Source of the DNA: Francisella halioticida
GTDB lineage: Bacteria > Pseudomonadota > Gammaproteobacteria > Francisellales > Francisellaceae
Reading direction: 5' to 3'
DNA length: 64,000 nucleotides
Assembly: GCF_002211785.1 (NCBI RefSeq)
Contig: NZ_CP022132.1
Span: 186,001 to 250,000 of the forward strand
Position numbers and translations under genes: made by a program. Below are positions 35,102 through 44,733 of this stretch, one piece after another. Numbering within the stretch: position 1 is the stretch's first letter; the number at the start of each line of letters is the position of its first letter. Under the pieces are notes generated by a model. The model worked only from the letters and a program-made list of their open reading frames with translations, searched no databases and had not been told where the DNA came from.

Positions 35102-36301
35102 TTAGTTATTGTTTATATTTCTAATCATTTTTTGTAATACGATAAAAGCCAAAAGCAAAGAAATTATAAATATTGTAGTTATACTAATATTTGCTTGAAT
35201 ATTAACTAGGTTACCTATATCTATAGATGAACCGACAACGATCTGACCCACTTCGATAACTATAGTTATAATCATATTTGTTATAGCAACACCAATTGCT
35301 GCAAAGTTTTTGGGACATATTTTACCAAAGTAGTACCAGACGAGAACTTGTGATGCTGAGAACACCCCAAATAAGAAAGTAATTATTATCGCAGAATTTT
35401 TTAAAATACCTAGGTTTATTAATATACACATTATGCCAACTCCTAGTATTGAAAAATTAATTATATTTTTGCTATTAAATTTATTACAAAGTAGTGTTTT
35501 AATTGGCGAAAAAATAATCCAACCTATAAATATTGAAGTAATCAGTGTTGTTGAGTATATATCACTAAAGCCATACGATTGTTTGAAGTACAAAATGCCA
35601 TATTGGGATGTTAAGACTACCGTAGGTACATATAAAAGCCCTCCCCAAACGGCATTCTGCCAAAGGCTTTTATTTTTTATGAGCTGTTTACTTACTTCAA
35701 ATATTTGATCAAATTTTGGCATTAGAGATATTGTATATTTTTCTTTAGGTAGAGCGAAAAAGAATAATATCGCTAATGGAAACGCTATAAGCCCTGAATA
35801 AATAAAAATATTTATCCAAGAAGTATCATAACTGGATATTAAAACACTAATATTTTGAGAAAAGGCTGCTGCTAATGTGCCTAAAGAGATAACGACGCTT
35901 GTTACAATAGAGAAGTATTTAGGATTTAGATTTTCTAGAGTTAATTTTAGAACTCCAATAAACGCAAATGATGATCCAATACCAACAAGAAGCCTACCAA
36001 AAAGAGCTAACTCATAGCTACCTGATATAAATATAATATTTCCAACGCCACAAGTTATGGTTGCAAAAATAAGAATTTTTTTACTTCCAAATCTATCAAG
36101 TAGTATTCCAGCAGGTATTTGCATCAAAAGATAAGTAATATTGTAGCTAGATACTAGGAATGAGAATCCAATATGAGTAGAAATATTAAAATACTGGACT
36201 ATTTGTTCCTGATAAACACCTGTCAATATTCTTAAAAAAAATTCATAACAGTAAAAGCTAATACCAATAATCAGTATAAGTGACAGTCGGAGTTGTTGCA
36301 T
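35102..36301 (-). CDS. MFS transporter, Pht/Fpt-like
   Basis: A 399-residue inner-membrane transporter with about 12 helices. It opens FYCYEFFLRILTGVYQEQI. The MFS loop 2-3 motif reads PAGILLDRFGSKKILIF, followed by LFGRLLVGIGSSFAFIGVLK. The layout resembles the phagosomal nutrient transporters of Legionella (Pht) and Francisella (Fpt), which import amino acids or nucleosides. The substrate cannot be read. It is transcribed away from the related gene at 36578; the 276 bases between them are AT-rich and must hold both promoters. Confidence 0.88.
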   Translation of the reverse strand: MQQLRLSLILIIGISFYCYEFFLRILTGVYQEQIVQYFNISTHIGFSFLVSSYNITYLLMQIPAGILLDRFGSKKILIFATITCGVGNIIFISGSYELALFGRLLVGIGSSFAFIGVLKLTLENLNPKYFSIVTSVVISLGTLAAAFSQNISVLISSYDTSWINIFIYSGLIAFPLAILFFFALPKEKYTISLMPKFDQIFEVSKQLIKNKSLWQNAVWGGLLYVPTVVLTSQYGILYFKQSYGFSDIYSTTLITSIFIGWIIFSPIKTLLCNKFNSKNIINFSILGVGIMCILINLGILKNSAIIITFLFGVFSASQVLVWYYFGKICPKNFAAIGVAITNMIITIVIEVGQIVVGSSIDIGNLVNIQANISITTIFIISLLLAFIVLQKMIRNINNN

Positions 36302-36577
36302 TATTTTATATAAAGAGTGACTTATTCGCTCAAATCTATACTTTTATGTTTCGTTTGTCTAATTATTTTCTTTAAATCTATATTTTATGTTAACTAAAAT
36401 TAATAAAAAAATAACTCTTTGAAAATGCAAAATTAACTTAAAATTAGATAAAAAAAGAGCTAATTATTCCTTGTAAAATTAATGTTTAAATCATTACTTA
36501 TATAGGTGATATTTTATTTACATACTAATGGTTCTAACGCATAATTTTCTAAATCAATTAATAATTTTTATTCGTAT

Positions 36578-37801
36578 ATGCAGAATATAACAAGAGTCGG
36601 TTTTACTATATGGTTTATGTGTGCATTTTTTTATGCTCTTGAATTTATTGTTAGAGCCTCTGGAAATTCTTTATATAATAGTTTTATTATTGCCCCATAT
36701 GATTTAAGCCCAGAACAAATTAGTGTTTTTAGTTCGGCATTTTACTGGGCATATGTAGCTTCTCAACTACCTGCTGGAATTTTGGTTGATAAGTTCAGTA
36801 TTAAGAAAATTATGCTAGTTAGTACCTTTCTTTTTTCTATTGGTGTTTTTATCGCAACAAGAACTACATCTCAAGAGTATTTGATTTTATATAGAGTGTT
36901 AGCAGGCATAGGCGGAGGCTTTGCTTTCTTATGTGCATTGAAAGCAATAGCAATATGGCTACCAAAGAGAACATTTCCATTATTTACAGGTGCTACTCAA
37001 ATGTTAATGTATGGGGCTGGAACAATTACTGGTTTGCCATTTGTTATTTTGGCAAATCACTTTAGTGTTCAGGTAATTATGTCTGTTATCTTAATTGTTT
37101 CAACGTTACTCTTTCTAAGTGTATTGTTTTTTGTGCCATCTAATGAGTCACATGATCAAAAAAATGTTGACGAACTAGCAGATACACATACAAAGATTGA
37201 AGATATTCCTATTGTTTTTAAAATTAAGCAGATTTTACTCAATGGATTTTTTTGTTTTACTATTTATGGGACCACAGCTGTTTTCGCAGATTTGTGGAGT
37301 TATAGATTCTTGAGTCTAGATGGGTATCCTAAAGGGTACGCTGGATTGGCTTCATCTATGATATTTATAGGTATCGCAGTTTTTAGCCCACTATGGGGAA
37401 TTTTAGCAACTATTTTAAATAAACAAAAGATCTTACTAACTATCGCTTCAGCACTTGGTTTTTTTGTGGTTATAGCAATTGTGTATATGCATCTTGATCC
37501 AGTTGTAATGTGCGTTTTATGTGTTTTATGGGGTGGAATGCAAGCTGTGCATGTATTGAACTTTACAATACTGCGTGCTCATATTAGCCCTTTATATATT
37601 GCTACAGGTCTTGCTATGGTAAATCTTTTTATTCCTTTAAGTGGAGCCGTGTTGCAGCCATTTGTAGGGTATACGGTGTCATTTTTAGATAAATCAGGTT
37701 TTGAGCATCTATCATCTTTCAAATATGCTTTGTTAATTCTTCCTATATTAATGCTATTATCAGTTATATTGACTCTTTTTATTAAGGAGAAAAAAGCTTA
37801 A
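36578..37801 (+). CDS. MFS transporter, Pht/Fpt-like
   Basis: A 407-residue transporter with about 12 helices, related to its divergent neighbour. It starts FTIWFMCAFFYALEFIVRAS. The MFS motif is LPAGILVDKFSIKKIMLV, then YRVLAGIGGGFAFLCALKAIA. Position just before glpK matches the F. tularensis arrangement that I recall, where the protein belongs to the Fpt family. No clear ribosome site precedes the ATG, so initiation may be weak or leaderless. glpK follows after 47 bases; glycerol-related substrates are possible but unproven. Confidence 0.88.
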   Translation: MQNITRVGFTIWFMCAFFYALEFIVRASGNSLYNSFIIAPYDLSPEQISVFSSAFYWAYVASQLPAGILVDKFSIKKIMLVSTFLFSIGVFIATRTTSQEYLILYRVLAGIGGGFAFLCALKAIAIWLPKRTFPLFTGATQMLMYGAGTITGLPFVILANHFSVQVIMSVILIVSTLLFLSVLFFVPSNESHDQKNVDELADTHTKIEDIPIVFKIKQILLNGFFCFTIYGTTAVFADLWSYRFLSLDGYPKGYAGLASSMIFIGIAVFSPLWGILATILNKQKILLTIASALGFFVVIAIVYMHLDPVVMCVLCVLWGGMQAVHVLNFTILRAHISPLYIATGLAMVNLFIPLSGAVLQPFVGYTVSFLDKSGFEHLSSFKYALLILPILMLLSVILTLFIKEKKA

Positions 37802-37848
37802 AATATACTTTAAGCTGTCGTAATTGTTTTAAAAAGGAATATTAATTT

Positions 37849-39348
37849 ATGTCAAAAGAGTTTGTTTTAGCTGTAGATCAAGGAACAACTAGCTCACGTG
37901 CTATTATTTTTGATAAAAAAGGAAATATAAAAAAGATTGCACAGAAAGAGTTTACGCAGATATATCCTAAAAGTGGTTGGGTAGAACACGATGCTATGGA
38001 AATCTGGGCATCGCAAAGTAGTATTGTTAGAGAGGCACTTGAGTACGCTAGAGTTTCTCCTCGTGATATTGCTGCAATAGGTATTACTAATCAAAGAGAA
38101 ACAACAGTTGTTTGGGATAAAAATACAGGTCAACCAGTTTATAATGCTATAGTTTGGCAATGTCGTAGAACATCGTATATTTGTGATGAAATTAATAAAG
38201 ATGAAGAGCTTAAAAACTATATTCGCAAAAGTACTGGACTTATAATTGATGCATATTTTTCAGCTACAAAAGTTAAGTGGATATTAGATAATGTTGAAGG
38301 TGCTAGAGAAAAGGCAGAAAATGGTGATTTACTATTTGGGACAATTGATACGTGGTTGATTTGGAATATGACAAAAGGAGCAGTTCACGCAACAGATTTT
38401 TCAAATGCTTCTAGAACTATGTTATTTAATATTAATACATTAGAATGGGATAAGAGAATTTTAGAATACTTAAATATTCCAGAGTCTATGATACCAGAAG
38501 TTAGATCATCAAGTGGTTATTTTGGGCATACACACGAAAGTACTTTAGGAGGAGCTAAAATTCCAATAACTGGAGTTGCAGGTGATCAACAATCAGCATT
38601 GTTTGGACATTGCTGTTTTGAAAAAGGTATGGCAAAAAACACTTATGGAACAGGTTGTTTTGCACTTATGAATGTTGGTGATAAGCCAGTATTTTCTGAT
38701 GCAGGTCTTTTGACAACTATTGCATGGGCAGAGGATGGTAAAACAACTTATGCTTTAGAGGGTAGTGTGTTTATTGCTGGTGCTGTTATCCAATGGATAA
38801 AAGATGGTTTAGGTTTAGTACGTTCTGCAGAAGATAGTGAGTATTATGCGACTAAAATTGATTCGACAAATGGTGTATATTTGGTACCAGCTTTTGTTGG
38901 TCTTGGTACACCATATTGGGATATGTATGCTAGAGGTACTATAGTTGGCATAACTAGAGATACCAGACGTGAGCATATTATCAGAGCAGCACTTGAGGCT
39001 ATAGCTTATCAGGCTAAAGATGTCTTAGAGTGTATGAAGGAAGATACTGGCCTTAATCTTGCAGGTTTGAGAGTTGATGGTGGAGCAGTACAAAATAATT
39101 TTTTAATGCAGTTCCAAGCTGATATTTTACAATCTGAAATTTCAAAGCCTAAAATTAAAGAAATCACTGGTTTAGGAGCTGTTTTTTTAGCAGGTTTAGC
39201 TGTTGGGTTTTGGAAAAGTAAAGAGGAACTTAAATCTATTCTAACAACAGAGAAAACTTTCAAACCAGAAATAGACTCCAAAACAGTAGCCCATGACTAC
39301 AAGGGCTGGAAGAAAGCAGTTGAAAGAAGTAAGGCTTGGGTAGAATAA
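37849..39348 (+). CDS. glpK: Glycerol kinase
   Basis: Phosphorylates glycerol to glycerol 3-phosphate with ATP in the cytosol. It is a 499-residue FGGY-family kinase. The phosphate-1 motif [15 protein letters not shown] is at residues about 8-22, [16 protein letters not shown] near 245, and the FGGY C-terminal signature region with [20 protein letters not shown] near 405. AAGGAA precedes the ATG. The next gene, glpD, starts four bases after its stop. Confidence 0.97.
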   Translation: MSKEFVLAVDQGTTSSRAIIFDKKGNIKKIAQKEFTQIYPKSGWVEHDAMEIWASQSSIVREALEYARVSPRDIAAIGITNQRETTVVWDKNTGQPVYNAIVWQCRRTSYICDEINKDEELKNYIRKSTGLIIDAYFSATKVKWILDNVEGAREKAENGDLLFGTIDTWLIWNMTKGAVHATDFSNASRTMLFNINTLEWDKRILEYLNIPESMIPEVRSSSGYFGHTHESTLGGAKIPITGVAGDQQSALFGHCCFEKGMAKNTYGTGCFALMNVGDKPVFSDAGLLTTIAWAEDGKTTYALEGSVFIAGAVIQWIKDGLGLVRSAEDSEYYATKIDSTNGVYLVPAFVGLGTPYWDMYARGTIVGITRDTRREHIIRAALEAIAYQAKDVLECMKEDTGLNLAGLRVDGGAVQNNFLMQFQADILQSEISKPKIKEITGLGAVFLAGLAVGFWKSKEELKSILTTEKTFKPEIDSKTVAHDYKGWKKAVERSKAWVE

Positions 39349-39352
39349 TCAG

Positions 39353-40882
39353 ATGCAAGATAATTACGACATTATAATAATTGGTGGTGGTGCAACTGGT
39401 TTTGGTTGTGCTGTGGAGGCAGTTTCTAGAGGTTATAAAACTTTACTTTTAGAAGCTTATGATTTTGGTAAAGGTACTTCTTCTAAGTCTACTAAGATTA
39501 TTCATGGTGGCTTGAGATATTTGGAAAATTTTGATTTTGCTCTAGTCAAAGAGGGTTTAAAGGAGAGATTCTCATTCTTACATAATGCACCACATCTGAC
39601 ACATAGACAATCTTATCTTATTCCGACACGTAGTTATTTTGAAACTATCAAATATACAATAGGTGTTAAGATGTATGAGTTTTTATCAGGTAAATATAAA
39701 ATAGGTAAAAGCTATAATTTGAATAAAAAACAAACTTTAGCAGAGTTGCCAAATATCGAAGATTCAAAACTTAAGAAAAGCTTAATCTATTATGATGGCC
39801 AGTTTGATGATACCAGACTTTTAATTTCTTTGATGAAAACTTTTGAATCAAAAGATGGTGTTGCTTTAAATTATCATAAAGTTGAAAATGTATTTAGTTC
39901 AACAAGTTCAAGGTTAGATACAGTTAAAGTTTTAGATACTTTAAGTGGTGAGCAGAAAGAATTTACAGCTAAGCATATTATTAATGCTACGGGTACATTT
40001 ACTGATAAAACTATAGATATTGCCAATCAGCAAGAATCACATAAATATGTATCGGTTGCGCAGGGTACGCATATTGTTTTTGATAGAAATAAGTTTCCAA
40101 CTGAGCATGCAATTCTGATTCCAGAAACTGATGATGGACGTGTGTTATTTATCCTACCGTGGCATGAGCATCTGATAGTTGGTACTACTGATATTAAAAA
40201 AGAAGCTCCAAGCATTGAGCCGAAAGCTGACAAGCAAGAAATAGATTTTATACTGGAAACTTTTAACCAATATGCTAAAGAAAAAGCTACTATAGCAGAT
40301 ATTAGATCTGTTTACTGTGGTCAGCGCCCTTTAGTAACACCAAAAAGAGCTAAAAATTCTGCAAAAATATCACGTAAGCACGAAATTGTTGAATCCAAAG
40401 ATGGTTTAATTACAGTAGTTGGTGGTAAATGGACTATTTTTAGAAGGATGGGGCAGGATGTCATTGATTATATTGAGTCTAAAAAAATTGCCCAGAAGAT
40501 ATCAAAAACTTCTGATGAATTGTTAGTAGATGCTATTGACTCTAAAGAGGTTTATCCTTTAAGAGTCTATGGGAAGAATGTTAATAAGATTAAAGATATC
40601 CAAGAAGAGATTGATAGTTCTGAATTACTTCATAAAGACCTACCATATTATCAGGCCGAAGTTGTTTATCACGCTCGATATGAAAAAGCTAAGACTGTTG
40701 AAGATGTATTAGCTCGTCGTACTAGAGCGGCATTTTTAGATATTAAAGCTAGTATTGAAGCATCATCAGTAGTAGCAAGACTTATGGCAAAAGAGCTTGG
40801 TAAGGATAGATCATGGCAAAGTCAGCAAGTCGAGGATTTTAAAAAATTTGCTAAAAATTTTGATGTTAAAGAACTAATATAG
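39353..40882 (+). CDS. glpD: Aerobic glycerol-3-phosphate dehydrogenase
   Basis: A membrane-bound FAD enzyme that oxidises glycerol 3-phosphate to dihydroxyacetone phosphate and feeds electrons to quinone. It has 509 residues. The FAD-binding Rossmann start is DIIIIGGGATGFGCAVEAVS (residues 5-24). KSTKIIHGGLRYLENFDFAL and the second FAD region VVGGKWTIFRRMGQDVID follow. It sits between glpK and glpF, and its metabolic role is clear from that. Confidence 0.96.
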   Translation: MQDNYDIIIIGGGATGFGCAVEAVSRGYKTLLLEAYDFGKGTSSKSTKIIHGGLRYLENFDFALVKEGLKERFSFLHNAPHLTHRQSYLIPTRSYFETIKYTIGVKMYEFLSGKYKIGKSYNLNKKQTLAELPNIEDSKLKKSLIYYDGQFDDTRLLISLMKTFESKDGVALNYHKVENVFSSTSSRLDTVKVLDTLSGEQKEFTAKHIINATGTFTDKTIDIANQQESHKYVSVAQGTHIVFDRNKFPTEHAILIPETDDGRVLFILPWHEHLIVGTTDIKKEAPSIEPKADKQEIDFILETFNQYAKEKATIADIRSVYCGQRPLVTPKRAKNSAKISRKHEIVESKDGLITVVGGKWTIFRRMGQDVIDYIESKKIAQKISKTSDELLVDAIDSKEVYPLRVYGKNVNKIKDIQEEIDSSELLHKDLPYYQAEVVYHARYEKAKTVEDVLARRTRAAFLDIKASIEASSVVARLMAKELGKDRSWQSQQVEDFKKFAKNFDVKELI

Positions 40883-40895
40883 GTAGAAGCTTGAT

Positions 40896-41660
40896 ATGTT
40901 AGAAGCATGTATTGCAGAATTTATAGGAACTATGTTACTTATACTTTTAGGTAATGGAGTTGTTGCAGGTGTAGTTTTAAATAAAACAAAGTCACACAAT
41001 GGTGGTTGGGTTGTTATTACTTTTGCATGGGGGTTAGCTGTTTTTATTGGAGTTTTGGTTGCAGGACCTATCAGTGGAGCTCACCTAAATCCTGCTGTAA
41101 CTTTAGCTTTAGCTTTAGCCGGTAAATTTTCATGGGTTTGGGTTGTTCCATTTATAGTTTCACAAGTTCTTGGAGCAATGCTTGGTCAACTTTTAGTTTG
41201 GACTATATACTACCCTCATTATTCAGCAACTAATGATGTTGATTTTAAACTAGCAACTTGTTGTACGGCCCCAGCTATAAAATGCATTCCGTCTAATTTA
41301 ATTAGTGAGATTGTGGGCACATTTGTATTGATTTTTGCAATATTAACTATGCATGGGGTGGTGGTACATTCTGGAAGCTCTAGTTTGACTACCGCGTACC
41401 CTGTAGATATAGGAGCATTAGGAGGCATTCCTGTGGCATTTGTTGTTATTGCGGTTGGCATGTCTTTAGGCGGTACTACTGGTTATGCAATAAATCCAGC
41501 GCGAGATTTTGGTCCTAGATTATTCCATGCTATTATGCCAATACAAGGCAAAGGTTCTTCACAATGGAGTTATGCTTGGATTCCAGTAATTGGCCCAGTA
41601 ATTGGTAGTGTAATTGCCACAGCCGTTTACTTGATATTAAAAACAAAAGGGATTTTCTAG
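40896..41660 (+). CDS. glpF: Glycerol facilitator (aquaglyceroporin)
   Basis: A 254-residue inner-membrane channel with six helices and two half-helices, letting glycerol in down its gradient. Both NPA motifs are present: GAHLNPAVTLA and GYAINPARDFGPR. The Asp after the second motif is the glycerol-facilitator mark that separates GlpF from AqpZ. It lies 13 bases after glpD. With GlpK trapping glycerol as phosphate, the three genes form a complete uptake and oxidation unit. Confidence 0.95.
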   Translation: MLEACIAEFIGTMLLILLGNGVVAGVVLNKTKSHNGGWVVITFAWGLAVFIGVLVAGPISGAHLNPAVTLALALAGKFSWVWVVPFIVSQVLGAMLGQLLVWTIYYPHYSATNDVDFKLATCCTAPAIKCIPSNLISEIVGTFVLIFAILTMHGVVVHSGSSSLTTAYPVDIGALGGIPVAFVVIAVGMSLGGTTGYAINPARDFGPRLFHAIMPIQGKGSSQWSYAWIPVIGPVIGSVIATAVYLILKTKGIF

Positions 41661-41671
41661 GAATATATATA

Positions 41672-42376
41672 ATGTGTAAGTTAAATTTTGTGCCAATGTT
41701 GATGGATGATCTTCTGAGACTGCTTGTTTCAGTTTTTTTATTTATTTGTTGTGTTATTTTAGGGTGCATTTTTATTAAAAAAAAATCGTGGGACATACCT
41801 TTTTGGATATTTTTTGCATTGTTCTTATTTAGCTTAGGAGGGTGTGGCTATATAGTTCACCATATTTATTTAGAAAATACTTTTTCATATGATGGTTTTA
41901 TTTCAAGTGCTGCTTTTATAACAGTTTGTGGTCTTTTGTTCTCAAGACATCATTATGTTGATTTTACTGATAAGCTTTTAAGTAAAAATGCTCCTATACT
42001 ATTTGCAACATTTTTTGTTTTTGCTTTTATTTATGTTTTAACAATAAAATATGATCCAAATTGTCAAGTTTTCCCTCATGAGATATTTATAACTATTCTA
42101 CAAATAGTTGTGTATCCTTTATTACTACTATTTGGCATATCAGCATTTTTGTATAGATTCTCTATTTGTATATCCGCTTTTGCTATTGGTATGGCATTAT
42201 TCTTGGTGGAGAATGTAATATTTATAGCCCATGCCTTATTTACTGAAATGGGGGATGAGCAATTATTAGAAGAAATTATTTGTGCAACGATATCTATTAT
42301 CTTAAGTATTATAGCTATTTGTATACTTACTTATTCAAAAAAAATTTATAAGGAGAGATTAAATGCAAGCAGTTAA
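41672..42376 (+). CDS. Unknown polytopic membrane protein
   Basis: I do not recognise a family. The 234 residues include about seven hydrophobic helices (around 12-32, 43-62, 73-92, 105-128, 137-160, 165-188 and 205-225) with short loops and no signal peptide. It is 11 bases downstream of glpF, and its last codons overlap the start of the MscS-like gene, so it is part of the same transcript. An osmotic or membrane-tension role alongside GlpF and MscS is a guess from position only. The real start could be a later Met (M9 or M11). Confidence 0.7.
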   Translation: MCKLNFVPMLMDDLLRLLVSVFLFICCVILGCIFIKKKSWDIPFWIFFALFLFSLGGCGYIVHHIYLENTFSYDGFISSAAFITVCGLLFSRHHYVDFTDKLLSKNAPILFATFFVFAFIYVLTIKYDPNCQVFPHEIFITILQIVVYPLLLLFGISAFLYRFSICISAFAIGMALFLVENVIFIAHALFTEMGDEQLLEEIICATISIILSIIAICILTYSKKIYKERLNASS

Positions 42377-42854
42377 TGGAGGATCATTTTTGATGAATGT
42401 ATTTGTTGCAATAATAATTTTAGCAGCGGGGTTTGTTGCTTCAAAGTATATTAGATCTCTTACATCTGAGTTTTTAAAAGAATATGATAATACGATATCG
42501 CAGTTTCTGGCAAACTTAATATATGCAGTATTCTTAATTTTAGTTGTTGTTATTGCTTTGGCAAAGCTTGGGGTTCCAATATCACCTATAACAGGTGTTT
42601 TAACAGGCATTGTTTTTGGTATCGCAATGTCTTTGAAAACATCTTACAGTATTGTAGCTTCTGGTATTATGCTTGTCTTTAGTAAGCCTTTTGAGGTGGG
42701 TGATAAGGTTGATCTTGGGGGAGTAGCTGGTGTGGTTAAGTCTATAGGTTTCTTATATACTAAACTTGCTGATGAAGCTGATAATGAAATTATTATTTCA
42801 AATAGTATGGTAGTGTCTAAGGTCATTACAAGATTTACTAAGTCTGAAAAATAA
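42363..42854 (+). CDS. Short MscS-family mechanosensitive channel
   Basis: A 163-residue member of the small-conductance mechanosensitive channel family. Three helices precede the pore-type helix region ([23 protein letters not shown]), then the beta domain [22 protein letters not shown] and [17 protein letters not shown]. coli MscS (286) has a further alpha-beta cage domain that is absent here, so this is a minimal form. AGGAG precedes the ATG at 42363; an internal ATG at 42393 also has a GGAGG. The stop overlaps the helicase start by one base. Confidence 0.88.
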   Translation: MQAVNGGSFLMNVFVAIIILAAGFVASKYIRSLTSEFLKEYDNTISQFLANLIYAVFLILVVVIALAKLGVPISPITGVLTGIVFGIAMSLKTSYSIVASGIMLVFSKPFEVGDKVDLGGVAGVVKSIGFLYTKLADEADNEIIISNSMVVSKVITRFTKSEK

Positions 42855-44263
42855 TGCAAGAAGGCTTTTTTTCTACAGATAAAAATCTTTATTTATCAAA
42901 TGGCCAAAAAATACTTCTTAATGATCAGCAGTTAGAAGCGATTAGTCAGATTAAGAAATTTTTAAAAAGCCAAGATAATTATTTTTTACTTTCAGGGTTT
43001 GCCGGTACAGGTAAGACAACAGTTGTAAAAAAAATTCTTGATGAATATTCTAAGAAGGCTATAGTTTCAGCACCAACTCGTAAGGCTAATGCAGTTATAT
43101 CTCAAGCAACAATATCTCATGGTTATACAATACATTCTTTATTAGGGCTGCAGCCGGATGTTAATCTTGAGAATTTTAACCCTAATGATCCAGTTTTTGG
43201 GCAAATAAAAAAAGCTTCAATAAGTTATTATGATTTTGTAGTTATAGATGAAGCTAGTATGATTAATAATGATTTACTTGATCTTATTACTAAAGAGTTA
43301 CGTAGTTCATCAAAGGTTTTATTCTTGGGAGATAAAGCGCAAATTCCACCAATTGGAGATAAATCAAGTCCAGTTTTTGATTTGGAAAATAGATACAACC
43401 TTACTATTCTAATGCGCCAGGCTGAAGATAATCCATTAGCTGAATTAAGTCAAAGATTAAGAGATGCGGAAGAAAGTCTTCCTGAATTTCTGATTAAGCG
43501 AGAAACATCATTAAATAGTTCTGATGAAGGAGTCATTTTTAAATCATCTAACGAGAGCTTTCGTGAAGAGCTAAAGAATGTTTTTAGTTCAAATTCTGCA
43601 AAGACAGATCCTAATTATGCAAAGCTTATAGCATGGCGTAATAAAACCGTAATGCAGTCTAATTTAATTATTAGAGAACTAGTGTTTGGTGAAAAAGCAA
43701 AACAGCTTGAGAAAGGTGATGTTCTAACGGGTTATCGTGCGGTTAAGGCAACACAAAAAGATGCTTTTTTAATTAATAATGGCGTAGATTATAAAGTTGT
43801 TGATGTTTCTAAAAAGTTAAAAAATGCTAATGGAATATATGGTTACGATATAAAGTTTTTAGAGAAATCTAGGGTATTTAAAGGCTTTGATGAAAAAAGC
43901 ATGTTTATTGTTGATACTCAGGACTCTAGCAATTTACATGATTATGCAGAGATTCATGATGCTTTATTGTTTCAAGCAAGAAGCGATAAGCAGTGGAGTG
44001 TTTATAATAGTTTTCGCAGAGATAATATTTTAATGAAAGATATATATCGATATAAAGACGGAGGCTTAAGAAACAAAAGTTGCTGGATAAGAAAAGATTT
44101 GGACTATGGATTTGCAATAACTGTTCATAAATCACAAGGTTCAACATATAAAAAAGTTTTTGTATTGTTGAAAGATATTCTTTTAAATAAAAACACAGCT
44201 GAAAGAAATCAGATTTTATATGTTGCAATGACAAGACCTCAGAAGTTGTGTGTAGTGCTATAA
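42854..44263 (+). CDS. RecD-like superfamily 1B DNA helicase
   Basis: A 469-residue ATP-dependent helicase of the RecD2/Dda/UvrD_C_2 type. Walker A is GFAGTGKTTV near residue 50, motif Ia is SAPTRKANAVI, motif II is VVIDEASMINN near 130, motif III is LGDKAQIPPIGD near 155, and the C-terminal motif V is AITVHKSQGSTYKKV with VAMTRPQ as motif VI. It lacks the long N-terminal part of true RecD subunits, and recB/recC are not here, so it probably works alone in repair or replication. Coupling to a channel gene is odd but conserved as far as I recall in Francisella. Confidence 0.85.
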   Translation: MQEGFFSTDKNLYLSNGQKILLNDQQLEAISQIKKFLKSQDNYFLLSGFAGTGKTTVVKKILDEYSKKAIVSAPTRKANAVISQATISHGYTIHSLLGLQPDVNLENFNPNDPVFGQIKKASISYYDFVVIDEASMINNDLLDLITKELRSSSKVLFLGDKAQIPPIGDKSSPVFDLENRYNLTILMRQAEDNPLAELSQRLRDAEESLPEFLIKRETSLNSSDEGVIFKSSNESFREELKNVFSSNSAKTDPNYAKLIAWRNKTVMQSNLIIRELVFGEKAKQLEKGDVLTGYRAVKATQKDAFLINNGVDYKVVDVSKKLKNANGIYGYDIKFLEKSRVFKGFDEKSMFIVDTQDSSNLHDYAEIHDALLFQARSDKQWSVYNSFRRDNILMKDIYRYKDGGLRNKSCWIRKDLDYGFAITVHKSQGSTYKKVFVLLKDILLNKNTAERNQILYVAMTRPQKLCVVL

Positions 44264-44371
44264 AAAATCAGTTTAGGCTTTACATTTTAATATGCTCATA
44301 GTATGATACGCACAGTTATTTTGTAAAAATAATTTCTATAGAAAACAATTGTAAATTAAGTACAAAAAAAC

Positions 44372-44400
44372 TTGATTTTTGCTCAAATAAACTTTATAGT
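44372..44400 (+). promoter_or_regulatory. Promoter of the tRNA-tuf operon
   Basis: A TTGATT -35 (44372-44377) and TATAGT -10 (44395-44400) are separated by 17 bases and end 16 bases before tRNA-Tyr. This is the best sigma-70-type match I noticed in the window. Confidence 0.7.
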
Positions 44401-44416
44401 TATCTAAAGTTTTAGG

Positions 44417-44501
44417 GGAGGGATTCCCGAGCGGCCAAAGGGATCAGACTGTAAATCTGACGGCTCAGCCTTCGCAGGTTCGAATCCTGCTCCCTCCACC
44501 A
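44417..44501 (+). tRNA. tRNA-Tyr (GTA)
   Basis: An 85-base class II tRNA with acceptor GGAGGGA pairing TCCCTCC, encoded ACCA end, anticodon GTA at 44451-44453, a long variable arm and the GGTTCGAATCC T-arm. Confidence 0.96.
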
Positions 44502-44502
44502 T

Positions 44503-44576
44503 GCGGGTGTAGTTCAATGGTAGAACTTCGGTCTTCCAAGCCGATAGTGTGGGTTCGATTCCCATCACCCGCTCCA
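44503..44576 (+). tRNA. tRNA-Gly (TCC)
   Basis: The acceptor GCGGGTG pairs with CACCCGC. The anticodon loop CTTCCAA gives anticodon TCC, and the TCCA end is encoded. It is one base after tRNA-Tyr. Confidence 0.95.
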
Positions 44577-44613
44577 CCTAAATCTAAATTTTTATTAATA
44601 TTGTAAGTTAAAC

Positions 44614-44689
44614 GCTCGCATGGCTCAGATGGTAGAGCACTTCCTTGGTAAGGGAGAGGTCACCAGTTCAAGTCTGGTTGTGAGCACCA
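44614..44689 (+). tRNA. tRNA-Thr (GGT)
   Basis: The acceptor GCTCGCA pairs with TGTGAGC with one wobble. The anticodon loop TTGGTAA gives GGT, and the encoded end is ACCA. It lies 44 bases before tuf, matching the thrT-tufB order of E. coli. Confidence 0.95.
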
Positions 44690-44733
44690 TAATTATGGTT
44701 TTTTATTTTTTGTTGAAAAAATGGAGTTAAATA

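Noticed and set aside
40896-41660. AqpZ water channel
   Set aside because: The Asp after the second NPA motif and the glpKD neighbours point to GlpF.
42854-44263. recD subunit of RecBCD
   Set aside because: Too short, no N-terminal RecD region and no recB or recC adjacent; better called RecD-like.
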